Shown in pieces: positions 8,925 through 18,425 of a DNA stretch of 23,946 bases (positions within the stretch are counted from its first letter, which is position 1; each line of letters opens with the position of its first letter). The notes under the pieces are model-generated. The model was not told the origin of the DNA. It worked only from the letters and a program-made list of their open reading frames with translations, and did no database searches. Made by a program: the position numbers and the translations under genes. Source of the stretch: Gnetum montanum (lineage: Eukaryota > Streptophyta > Gnetopsida > Gnetales > Gnetaceae). The stretch spans positions 197,702 to 221,647 of the forward strand of contig MNCI01008363.1 of the NCBI GenBank assembly GCA_015680685.1, given 5' to 3'.

Positions 8925-9403
8925 GCATGAACATCAACATCATTTGCAACTATTCACGCAAGGGATTTTTTCAAATTTTCTTCTATAACTTGCAATTGCG
9001 CATCTCTTGTTCCGATAACCATAACATGCTCACTAGTGCTCCGATTTTCATTCTGTTTGAACCTACTTGAACCCAAAGTGTTTAGCTTAGTCATGGGGGA
9101 AGGGTACATGCTGAATTGCACATAAATTTTTTGAAATTCATCATCGCCCAAAAGACACTATCAAGGGTAATTAGTTATAAAAATAATAAACATGTGCCAA
9201 AAAAATTTTCATCTCCTTATCTATACCGGGAAATTAAACTTTGAAACCACCTAAGCAAAGTGGGCCAAATATTAAAACCTTTTGGGGACATTTCCATAAA
9301 ATTTCTAACTTAAAATCGCACGGAATAAAAAATAGATTCATTAAGGCAAGGAGTAAGGTATAACTTAACTTTGGTAAGAAACCTTACTAATGATTAGCCC
9401 CGT

Positions 9404-9413
9404 GTGATTGCAG
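9404..9413 (+). promoter_or_regulatory. Splice-acceptor-like site directly before ORF2 ATG
   Basis: GTGATTGCAG ends exactly at the ORF2 ATG (9414). The same context, GTGATTGTAG-ATG, stands before the ORF2 remnant at 17944 in the related element. Plant gypsy elements of the Athila type are thought to express their downstream ORF from spliced RNA, which would fit. No donor site was identified. Confidence 0.45.
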
Positions 9414-12203
9414 ATGGCCCCAAAGCTTAGGCAACAAGAAGGTCCCTCTCAAGGTGCATCTAAGAGACCCAGAAGCGATAGAGGACAGGCATCTACCGAA
9501 CAACATACACAGCAGGAGGCATAATCCTTCAATATCCATCAAGAGATTCCTACTACTATACAATCAAGACAAGTAGAAGGTGGAGCTGCTACAGTGCATG
9601 AATAGGGACAACACCTCACATTACCCCCAAAGTGTGTTCAAGCCATCCATAAAAGGTCCACATCAACTACAATGATCGTGGACTTGTACTTCGAGCCCTT
9701 CACAAAATTTGCTCTTGAGGCTGTCAAGGACCAACTCAAAGGATCCCCATTATGGCCTATCCTCTCCGAAAGCGATGCCTGGTACTTAGTAGAACTTACC
9801 AATTTTGGCACAATAAAGAAGAAGGAACCATAATTGACATCAGTGGTGTCTCTATTGATTTTTCCACCAAGGCCATTTTGGAAGTGTTAAGCCTTTCGAA
9901 TATGGGGCTAAAAGTTGCTCACCTGTCCACTCGCTCTGATGCTGATGCGTGAAAGGTTTGGTTGGACAGGGTGTACGGTAAAGAAGATAAGATATATGGA
10001 GAATTGACGCTGGAAGAGAGAATCTACTTCAAGATTGGTACTTATCACATCTTCCCCACAAAAGGATTAAATAGGATTTCAACATATGTGACAAGAGGAA
10101 GCACGATATTGATGGAAAAAGTTAATGCTAACCTACCCCATCTATATCTCATGGAGATCTTAAGGTGGTTCGAAGAACGCAAGACAAGAAAATTTGTGTT
10201 GCCCTTCCCTTGTCTCATTAGGAAGTTGTGCAAACATGCTGGAATTCTAGGGTACACCAACAACATCCTCAAAAGAGCCCAAAATGCTTCATTCAATGAA
10301 CTACTGAAGCCACCAACTCTAAGGAAAAATGCTAGTAAGACACTGGAGCCAGAGCCAGAGCAAGAGCAAGAACAAATGGTGAGGCCCACTATAACTCAAA
10401 CTATAGGGCCTATCCAACTTCCAAGCTTGAGGCCCAGTCAACAATAAGAAGCGAGGCCCAGCATAAGCCAACAAGACCAACCACCACCACCGCAGGCTTA
10501 TAGACCATCAATGAGCCATCTCAGGGCCATCGCTGAGATGGTCAATTGGGGGAGTCATGATGATGCTAATCTCTTCTGCATCATCAACGATACCATACAT
10601 TCCATTGTCTCTATAGATCATGCACGAGGTGAGGTGTTCATTTAGATAGGAGGAGGGGAGACTAATTAATCACAATAGATTTCAGGGAATATTGCATCCT
10701 TTCAAGTGCAACTCGAGTCTGGTGAAGGGGCCACAGTGGTGGTCATGTAGCACCAAGATGCAGCAAGAGCTGAAAAAGTGGTCACAGGCCACATCAAAGA
10801 ATCCTTCAATGTCCCTATTGTGCCACCAGCAGACTTCACAGGAGCACGTGATGCTCAAACATTGGCCAATCCCTCAATGACTCCTACAGAGCATGAGGAT
10901 GTGCTTGATCGGTTACTGCAAATAGGACAAGTAATGATGTCCTTGTTTGATATCCCACAAGATGTCACAATAGCACAATCAGACCTCATCTCTACTAAGG
11001 GAAAGTTGGTTATGGCAGAAATCAGGGTTGACCACGCAGAAGCAAAGTTAGTAAAACTCTACGAGACGCTCGTAACCCCACAAGCTACATAGCAGGACCC
11101 CTCTCAATTCATTCCCACGGCCCAGCTGGACACCTTCAGGACCAAGCAACTCAAAAAACTATTAGTGGACAATAAGAGAGTGGCGAAGGAGAAAGAGAAG
11201 GCTGACTAGGATGCCTCCAAGGCACAAGTGTAAACCTATGCGCATGCCAAGGCACTCAAAGCCTTACAAGAGGAGAATAAACAACTCGTTGTTGACAATC
11301 TTTGATTGATCACTGTGGAAAAATAGAAGAATGTTCTCAAAGAAAACTTTCAACAACTATGAGAACAATTGATCAAGGTCAATCAAGATATGAACCATTT
11401 GGCTAGATAAAATCGAACCCTCTTAATGAAGGAGGTACGCACAATCCGTTAGAAGACTGCCATCGAAATAAGCACATGGCAAAACAAGGCCAAATGGCAT
11501 GAAAAATTAGAACATTTCCAAGACCAGGTGGGAATATACAAGAAAGTCATCAAGAAGGAGATCCATATGGCCAAGGCCCACATCAATGCTTTCAGTGCTC
11601 ACCACACTGATTGGCAGGCCATATTGGACACATATGCAATTGCCCACCAGGCGGAACTTAAGAGTCAGGACCTATAGATTCAAGACCTCACAGAGTACAT
11701 GGAATTGGCAAACCTATAGTATGCCAATCTAGCCATGTTGATAGCAGGGCACTTGAGGATAGAGCTCGAGGGGCAGGTAGCAGCCACGTACGCCAAATAT
11801 GAAGCAGAATTCGCAGAGCACAAGAAAACGTTGCAAAAATTGGAAGTTGCAAATTCTAAACTAGAGGTGGTTAAAGCAAGGACAAAAAGATGTCATAGCA
11901 TACTTGGCTCGATGGCTTACAAATTTTCAAGAGTAAAAGAACAAGGCCAGAGCCTACGAGGAGGAATAACAGTTGTTTGCAGCCTGGTATGTTAAAGCAA
12001 ACAAAATGTTTCTGCAACTACCATGCCCATGGGAGGTGCTAACTCCATTAAATATTGGAGCATCAGCATGGATTACATAGGATCCTCTAACGAAAGATGA
12101 AAAGCTCCAAGAATTACTTCAACATCATCAAATTCCAAAACCTAGAGCATAAGATAAGGGGAAGAAACCCATGGAGGAGCCACCACCACCTGGAACCACA
12201 TGA
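9414..12203 (+). pseudogene. ORF2 pseudogene of element 3: possible 'plant transposon protein'-like domain plus long coiled coil
   Basis: About 930 codons can be followed from the ATG at 9414 to a TGA at 12201-12203. The frame changes near 9825 and again near 11945, and about twenty in-frame stops occur, most often TAG. The N-terminus is hydrophilic and basic (KRPRSDRG, possibly nuclear targeting). A folded domain follows at about 9640-10270, including LYFEPFTKFALEAV, GVSIDFSTKAILEVL and ILRWFEERKTRKFVLPFPC. It resembles the domain annotated as 'putative plant transposon protein' in Athila-like elements, but I hold that loosely. Then come an acidic EPEPEQEQEQ stretch, a P/Q-rich hinge and a long heptad-like coiled coil (about 10900-11990, e.g. 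TYAKYEAEFAEHKKTLQKLE), ending in a K/P tail. It occupies the env-like position but shows no signal peptide or membrane segment. Its role is unknown. Confidence 0.65.
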
Positions 12204-12380
12204 GTTCCAAAAAATTTTGTAATTTTATGATTTTCATTTTTTGTGTTGTGTCCCAATTTTCCTCTATTGAGTTCTCCACTGCAACATGAATAAATTCCCC
12301 GTCAGTCAATAATCCCATACCTATCCACTATGTAATTAATGGGGTTTGTTCTCATTTTGACTTAAGGACAAGTTTTCATT
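12204..12380 (+). other. 3' untranslated stretch of element 3
   Basis: A short AT-rich stretch between the ORF2 stop and the PPT. The phrase GTCAATAATCCCATACC (about 12305-12321) recurs in the minus-strand relative at about 20565-20590, so the PPT-proximal region is conserved in the family. Confidence 0.5.
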
Positions 12381-12394
12381 TAGTTGTGGTGGTA
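12381..12394 (+). other. Degenerate polypurine tract of element 3
   Basis: TAGTTGTGGTGGTA abuts the 3' LTR start TGATGAATC. The relative on the minus strand has GTCATGGGGGTA at the same place, which shows the better-preserved form. Confidence 0.7.
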
Positions 12395-12519
12395 TGATGA
12401 ATCGTGATTTATTAGGCTGTGATATCAGACCCCGATATTGGATCCACGATATCAAGTATGCGATATCGTAGCCCAAATAACAATATCGGATACACGATAT
12501 CATGACTCCTATGTGAGCC

Positions 12520-12527
12520 TATAAATA
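12520..12527 (+). promoter_or_regulatory. TATA box of element 3 3' LTR
   Basis: TATAAATA in the same context as in the 5' LTR. Confidence 0.6.
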
Positions 12528-12706
12528 CACATGTAGGCACATGAGAGGATCCAATCTTTTAAGTTTTAGAAGTTAGTTAGAGTAGAGTCTTTTTGTCATT
12601 CTTTTCCTCTCAACCCTTTCTCCCAGTGCATGCCTGCAATGTGATCATTGTAATTGTACAACACCTTTATTCTAGTGTGATATACTTGGACATGCACATG
12701 ACCAGA

Positions 12707-12712
12707 AATAAA
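12707..12712 (+). terminator. Candidate poly(A) signal in 3' LTR of element 3
   Basis: AATAAA lies downstream of the presumed start site, where the R region of an LTR should end. The 5' LTR has AATAAT at the equivalent place. Plant poly(A) signals are loose, so this is tentative. Confidence 0.35.
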
Positions 12713-13237
12713 GATCGAGATTACTTCATCATTGCAGCATTCACTTAGTTTAATTATTTAATTGTTATTTATTGCTTTCATAGTTAATATCTCTTCATCC
12801 TAAACTCCTTAAACGTGAAATGAGTACAACTTAATCACGAGCATTCAAGTGTGACTACTTAGTATCCCAGTAGCATACCTAGGCCATGCGCTTGGTAATC
12901 CCAGTAGTAGTCGTGCACGAGGTCCAAGATGTGTACGGGTGATTAAGGAATAGATGCTCATTGCACTTAGGCTAGCATAGACTCTCTCTCCCTTTTCCTC
13001 CTAGCTTAATTAAAGTTATTTTCCATTGCCTCTAGGAGTAGCACTACGTTAGAAACTACATCATACACCTCACTTTGGACTAAACCATACGTGACAAAGT
13101 AAATACTAGATAGCAAACTGCGATCAATGAGTAACTATCTATATACCACAACTAGCCTGTTTACGGAGTTTGACCAGAGCGTGCATGAAACGCTCGTATT
13201 TGTATGGTTGAGTGTAGGAATACCTCGCCACTCATCA

Positions 13238-13242
13238 AAGAT
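13238..13242 (+). repeat. Target-site duplication of element 3, right copy (AAGAT)
   Basis: Identical to 4458-4462. Confidence 0.9.
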
Positions 13243-14200
13243 GTTGTACCCACTTTGACTTTTTTTGCATAAGTCAAAGTTCTAAATACATTCTATGGCT
13301 TTTCTAGCTCAAGCCATCTTCAACAATTCCAAATGCAATGTTTTACATCATTAACAACATAGTTTCTAGTCTTTAACTACAACATAATTTTCCATTTTGA
13401 TGTGCAATGTCAATCCCACTTTTGATGTTTGATGTCACTTTTTACATCAATTATATTTTTTATATCTACTTCGTCTATGCACATCATTTTTGCTATATGG
13501 ACCACAATATGTCGTTTCTTCATAGTGTAAGAGGCACTTATGGCCTATAAATAGGTAGGGTTTGGCTAGCTTTTGGCTTTGGCACTTGAAATATTTTAGC
13601 ATTTTAAAGAACTTACTAAAAAATGCTTCTTTACAAGATAGTCACTTTCAAGAAATAATCAAAAGACTTAGTGATTCCTAATTCATTGAATTCCTTTCTA
13701 ATTTCTTTTTCTACTTGCTAATACATTCTTATCCCCTTCATGTTGTCCTCTTGACATGTAGATAACCCTTTAAATTCAGTTCAACATACATATTTGATTC
13801 CTTTTTATTTCCATTACTTTTTATCAACTTCTAATTTGTAATAGTTCTATCAGATCTTCAATCAGGCACATGCATAAGAGAGAGAATGAAGTAACATAGC
13901 TCTTCATCAGTCATCACTAGTTCCTAGTTCCATCTTGCAAAATTTTCCACTACATTCTCTTATATTCTTTTTCTATATATTCTTTCTTTTAGTCTTTCTT
14001 TCTCTAATATGCATTTATCATTGTAGTAGATCTACTTTGCTATTTTTCCAATTTAAAATGTTGTTTTCTTCATTTATCATAGATCTATTCTCTATTGTTC
14101 TATATATCTATTTTTCAAGCCATGTACACTCTACTTTTTATAGATATGATTCTATGTAACATTTTTGTTCCTTTTACAATGCATTGCATATATGTTCTTT
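13242..14200 (+). other. Element 4: unassigned AT-rich, LTR-like segment with a promoter
   Basis: Reading from TGTTGTACCC at 13242, the segment has an LTR-like layout: an inverted repeat near the start (13252-13280), a TATAAATA at 13546-13553 in the GCCTATAAATAGG context, then T-rich sequence. It does not resemble the TGATGA-family LTRs. No PBS, matching end or second copy was found. A T-rich frame around 13935-14159 looks like composition rather than a gene. It could be a solo or truncated LTR of another family; the right edge is a guess. Confidence 0.35.
13546..13553 (+). promoter_or_regulatory. TATA box in element 4
   Basis: TATAAATA in TGGCCTATAAATAGGTAGGG, a strong plant core-promoter match about 300 bp from the presumed left edge. 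Confidence 0.5.
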
Positions 14201-14207
14201 TTTTATT

Positions 14208-14279
14208 GCGTTACCAATATACATATATATATGCAATGCATGGACGAGGCATGGGTGTGCACATTTATATAGGTAACGC
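14208..14279. repeat. Inverted repeat with 14-bp arms
   Basis: Arms GCGTTACCAATATA (14208-14221) and TATATAGGTAACGC (14266-14279) pair with one mismatch around a 44-base loop. A second pair partly overlaps and competes: an AATGCATTGCATATATG-like arm at about 14178-14194 and its complement at about 14222-14241. Confidence 0.75.
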
Positions 14280-14299
14280 ATGCATTAGCATTGACATAT

Positions 14300-15478
14300 C
14301 TACATCAATGCATCATAAGATACATCAATGGGAATACATCGATGAGCATGTATTGACGCAATCTATCTTATTAATTCTTCATCACCAAGCCATTGATTTT
14401 CTCAAAAAGAATAGCTTTTTCACATCATAGATGGACTTTGTAATAAAATAAGGAAGACCCTAGGGATTAATGCCCAAGGAAGATTATCAAAACTAAAAGT
14501 CCATTGAATATAAAGGTTGATTGAACATATGGAAAAAGAAGAAGGAGAGTTGTGTAAAAGAGAGAGCATAGAGAAATATAACTAGGATCCTACTCTTTAC
14601 AAGAAGGAGGTTCATATTTATGATTAGGAAGAAGAGGTAGTTCTTAATGAGTTTATTTTACAAAAAACCTTATCAATACAAAATTCTATCATTTGGATTG
14701 AAGAAAGGGTAGATAAGATGTCGAAATTGAAGGATGAATAACCAACTTGAAAATCATAGAGGAGAAGATAAAGCAAATAGGATCAAGTGATCAAAACAAG
14801 AAGAGAAAAACAACAAGAAAATAGGCAAGGACACTTATTGTCAAAAAGGAAAAATAATTGTAGTAGAGGGGTTTACAGTCTCAGATTCAGAGAACTAGCA
14901 TGGATGTGACATCTATCAATATGAATATCCAAAAGGATATTTCCCAACTATCTTACATCTATAAGAGTCTAGGGCTTTTACTTTAAATTCCAAGTTCATA
15001 AAAAAGCAAATGCCTAGAAGATTACCTTATCCACAAGGTAATTATAGATAGTCCTACAACCAATAGTACTATCCAAGTGGAACTCCTCCTCAACCTCAAG
15101 AATACTATCAAAAACAATGGCAAAACCCACAATTTGGGGGATGCCATCACTAAACTAGCAATATCCCTATTACTAGCTAGATCCTTATGGATAATATGTT
15201 TAACAAATAATTTCTCCTAATGGGTTCTATTACCCATAGCTCAATGCACTACTACCACCCTATGGAATACCATCAACTCACAACATCTCCAGTGAGATCA
15301 CCATTCCAGTCCTCTCATCATTCATCACATCCTCAATACTCTTATATTTCCTTCCAACATATGCCACAACAAATAATGCAGGAAGAATTGGCACTACAAC
15401 CTGAACAGAAGAATGCCACTTAGACTGTAAATGTACAAGTAAATAACAATGCTAGTAGCCCTAAGAACAATCCCTAGA
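14300..15478 (+). pseudogene. gag pseudogene of element 5 (partial)
   Basis: At about 14310-14580 the translation follows element 3 gag: KIHQWEYIDEHV corresponds to QIQEWKQVQHEP, HIIDG to HIIDG, KTLGINAQGRL to ETLGMYARGQL, and EKEEGEL to AKEEGEM. At least one single-base deletion (near 14400) and many stops break it. The region 15030-15425 is the P/Q/Y/H-rich tail (e.g. YYPSGTPPQP and HHSSHPQYSY), matching the gag tail of the minus-strand relative. It ends with an NAT...PFFR-like stretch also seen there. The first part of capsid is absent. The role is as for gag of element 3, and this copy is non-functional. Confidence 0.6.
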
Positions 15479-15656
15479 AATATCCTTTCTTTAGGATGGT
15501 TTCCACACCTATGAATTAAACTAGTGGACTTATGAACTCAAACAACCATCACCACTCAAAATCCAACACAAATCATACAAGCTAAACATGATACTATAAA
15601 GAGACAAAAAATTCCATGCATTACTAACAATGATAAAGGATGCAAGTGTAGGCCAA

Positions 15657-15786
15657 AAGTTCAAAGTATCAACACAATCCCTATACCAACCTTAATAAAC
15701 TTAAGGAACAAGTATGTGTGCAAGTTCAAAGTATCAACACAATCCCTATACCAACATTAATAAACTTAAGAAGCAAGTGTGTGTGT
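15657..15786 (+). repeat. 65-bp tandem duplication
   Basis: Copies at 15657-15721 and 15722-15786 both begin AAGTTCAAAGTATCAACAC and differ at only a few positions. They fall between the gag tail and the tail segment of element 5, where the related element has protease. Confidence 0.9.
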
Positions 15787-16246
15787 AAAACCTTTCTACA
15801 CAATAGCCATTACACCAAAAGATTCCCAAGGGCTAGAAAATGAGAATATCAAACTCCCCAAAAGATGCATGGAAACATCCAACACACTTATTACTTCTTA
15901 TCCTAAGAAAAGGAACCAAATAGAGAACTTAGAAAAGGACATATTACACTCTGAATATACACCAGAAGAAATTGTTAAACAAGAATACCCAAGAAATAAA
16001 ATGGAAAATCAAAAAGGAAACATATTTGGACCCTCTAAAAAGAAAACACCTTCTAGTCTAGTTGGATATATGGCTCCAAATGATCAAAACCTAATTATCA
16101 TCAATGTTAAATGCACTAACCAACAACAACTCAAATCACTAAATATGATAAATGGAAAACTTATGATGTATAACCAAGGGAATGTGCAGTCGATTTTCTA
16201 AATGCTTATCCCTAATTTTAGTCATGGGGAAGATGCCCCATCTTGA
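15779..16246 (+). pseudogene. Post-protease tail segment of element 5
   Basis: A K/N/E-rich frame runs from 15779 to a TAA at 16199-16201 and can be continued in frame to a TGA at 16244-16246. The last part aligns by eye with the end of the minus-strand relative (22427-22762): IINVKCTNQQ with LLVNVQQTK, and NFSHGEDAP with FQLSHGGDG. In that relative this segment follows protease in the same frame. Here protease itself is missing, replaced by a short region with a 65-bp duplication. The function of the tail is unknown. In both copies it is followed by a stop and a T-rich tract rather than by reverse transcriptase. Confidence 0.5.
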
Positions 16247-17933
16247 ATCAATAACTGATAAGTGCATTTTCATTTTTTGTTTTACAATTTTTTATCATTT
16301 TTCTATTTCTTCAAAATTTTCCAATTCTTAGTATGTTTTTCATTTCTTCTTATGTTTCATTTTTTTTATAACATTCTCTTTTCCTGAGCTATTTCCTTTA
16401 TGTTTTATGGATGTTTACTATGTTTTTGTTAATAATTTTTCTAGTCATGATGCAGAAGTCAACACCACGTGTTGGATCTTTATCCTATGCTACCAAGTTG
16501 ATTGGGTAAATAATTGTGTAATGCAATGGGGTCACATCATCCATCCCTTCAGTTTCTTTAAATAATAGTTATTTATCATGAAAGAAATATGGTTCTTCTC
16601 ATACAAAACTAAAATTAATTACTGATCTTTATGCATTAAGAAAGGGAAAAAGACCTAGTGGGAATGGAAAAGGGTGTCACCTCAAGGGGATTTGTTGGGT
16701 TCTCTTCTTAACTTTCTTCTTAAAGCCTATAACTCCTCATGGAATTTATCATCACTCCTCCTATAGTTCGTAAAATGAAGTATGTCTTTGTAACATATGG
16801 TTCCCATTTAGTTAAAAAAAGAAAAAAAACAATAATAAACACACCTCTATGAAGATCTCTTGGGATACAAACACTGCTTATGGGACTAGAAAGACATGCT
16901 ACCCATGCCTGAAGGCATCCCTCTAACTCAGGCCCAAATTTCTTCCCCAATAATCTATAAAATTAGTTTCTTCTTCTCTTTTCTTCCCTTTTTCGAATGA
17001 TGTTCATTCTCTGTGATTGTTCTAAACTCATAATGATATGTGAGGAGGGGCACATTAATGCAAGTTCATTGTTAATGGTATGGACTTGGTTTGAAACTTG
17101 GATGAATGGGTATGATGGCCATTTTAATCACAATTGGTACAAGAACCTATTATAGACATGGTCAGGTACCTCACACTCCAATCTTTATAATCTATTCTCA
17201 TTTCATTGTCCACCTCACTACAACATGTCATTATGTACCTAATGGTTTTATATAGTATAGTGTAGGATTCCAACTAAGTCAATTTTGTGTTGTTTCGAAT
17301 AAGGAATGACTCACATTCAACTTCTAAGATGCCCATGTACATCTATAGGAGTGGTTATGAAAAGATACTATGGTGGGAGCCTGCTTTGGAAAGGACCACT
17401 TGCATGACTTTTACTAATCATGGCTCTAAACCAAAGCATCACATCTTCAAAGACATCATGGACAACTTCTATAAATTTATACATGATTTTGAGATTACTT
17501 CTCATCAATTTCAATTAATTTTTAATGCTTTTATATTGAACTATCCTCCAAAGCCAATATTTCGTGATCATCTTGGAACCTCATGATTTTCAATATTCTG
17601 ATACATTTGCAATATTTTGTAAATTAGATCTTTGATTTTAGTTGTTCAAAAACTTATGAGCTTTTGGAGTTAAGCTCATTGTCATGGAGTCTAAGGATGT
17701 GATTTTTGAAATTTTTATAACATCCCATATTCAAACATTATGGTGACTAATAGTAAAAATAATCAAAATAACTTAGTTAACTTGATGATTTTCATGATCT
17801 CATAGCCTTGGGAACATTATTTCATAATCACCTTAAGCCTAAATACCAAATTTTTTCTAATTTTGAGCTAACCAAGGATCTAGAAAGGGTTAATCATTAA
17901 GGAAAAATCACCAAAACTAACGTTAATACTTTG
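16247..17933 (+). other. Non-coding region of element 5 with family-conserved blocks
   Basis: A T-rich tract at 16255-16440 is followed by blocks conserved with element 3 and the minus-strand relative: about 16671-16705 (GGTGTCACCTCAAGGGGATT), 16881-16916 (AAGACATGCTACCCATGCCT) and 17341-17400 (CCTGCTTTGGAAAGGACCAC). Frames at 17287-17586 and, on the minus strand, 16720-16950 cross these blocks but show no protein-level conservation. Confidence 0.6.
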
Positions 17934-17943
17934 GTGATTGTAG
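17934..17943 (+). promoter_or_regulatory. Splice-acceptor-like site before ORF2 remnant
   Basis: GTGATTGTAG directly precedes the ATG at 17944, differing by one base from the equivalent site at 9404-9413. Conservation of an AG-ATG junction in a diverged copy supports a real acceptor. Confidence 0.45.
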
Positions 17944-18210
17944 ATGATGCCAAAAGGAATGCCTAAGGTTGAAGGTCTTTTACAACATAAGGAAAAGAGG
18001 CCAAGAGGAGGATACGCCCATGGAAAAACAGCATATACAACAATTAAAGGTCAAACATCACATGTTTGTGGCCTTGAAAACCATGGGTTGATAAGGATAA
18101 ATTTTAGTCCATCCTTCAAAAAATTTGCATAAAAGAAAAGCATCAACATAACAACCAAGATTTAAAAAACTACCACCACTAACAGCAACATGAAGACTCA
18201 TCATCAACAA
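17944..18210 (+). pseudogene. ORF2 remnant of element 5, large internal deletion
   Basis: The 62-codon frame 17944-18132 aligns with the start of ORF2 in element 3: M-PK...EG...KRPR...G near the N-terminus, and LIRINFSPSFKKFA against MIVDLYFEPFTKFA. It then stops. The following 80 bp resemble the extreme end of ORF2 in element 3 (ACCACCAC...CAACATGA near 18170-18200 against CCACCACC...ACCACATGA near 12180-12203). Most of the folded domain and the entire coiled coil, roughly 2.3-2.4 kb, are therefore missing. A compact ORF2 gene is an alternative, but the deletion reading is simpler. Confidence 0.55.
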
Positions 18211-18412
18211 ATTTTTAAACACTTTTGCAATCTTGCAAAGTTCAATGTCTATCCAATCTTTTTATCATGTTGTAATGCATCCACTTGAATAAAATTTTGT
18301 AATGCAACTCTCAAGTTTTATAATGGATGTCAATCTAGCATTGGTTACCCCATAATTTTTGTAATGGAACTTCATCCATTTATATATATAACTCTAGGAG
18401 GAGTGACTAGTC
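18211..18412 (+). other. 3' untranslated stretch of element 5
   Basis: AT-rich, with two TTTTGTAATG-type phrases near 18294 and 18357. No gene is seen. Confidence 0.4.
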
Positions 18413-18425
18413 AATCGTGAAAGTA
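18413..18425 (+). other. Degenerate polypurine tract of element 5
   Basis: AATCGTGAAAGTA stands directly before TGATGAAGC, the position the PPT occupies in the relatives. Confidence 0.55.

Larger units (their letters stand above)
4463..13237 (+). mobile_element. Element 3: complete non-autonomous TGATGA-family LTR retrotransposon
   Basis: The element spans 8,775 bp with LTRs of 863 and 843 bp, both starting TGATGAATC and ending CTCATCA. They are flanked by identical AAGAT duplications. In order it contains the 5' LTR, PBS, leader, gag pseudogene, about 1.9 kb of non-coding sequence with family-conserved blocks, ORF2 pseudogene, PPT and 3' LTR. No protease, reverse transcriptase, RNase H or integrase motif was found on either strand, so it could move only with enzymes supplied by another element. 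The LTRs have many point differences and small indels, so the insertion is old. It landed beside an older gypsy pol fragment. Confidence 0.92.
12395..13237 (+). mobile_element. 3' LTR of element 3
   Basis: This copy starts TGATGAATCGTG and ends CGCCACTCATCA. It is colinear with 4463-5325, with many transitions and small deletions. The TATA box is at 12520-12527, and an AATAAA at 12707-12712 lies about 185 bp downstream. Confidence 0.92.

Noticed and set aside
10045-10389. Minus-strand open frame with an SCSCSGSGSS stretch
   Set aside because: It is the antisense shadow of ORF2, where the EPEPEQEQ stretch reads as Ser/Cys/Gly repeats.
13935-14300. Hydrophobic, membrane-like frames in element 4
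   Set aside because: The F/I/Y/L-rich peptides follow from T-rich sequence; no start context, conservation or second exon supports a gene.
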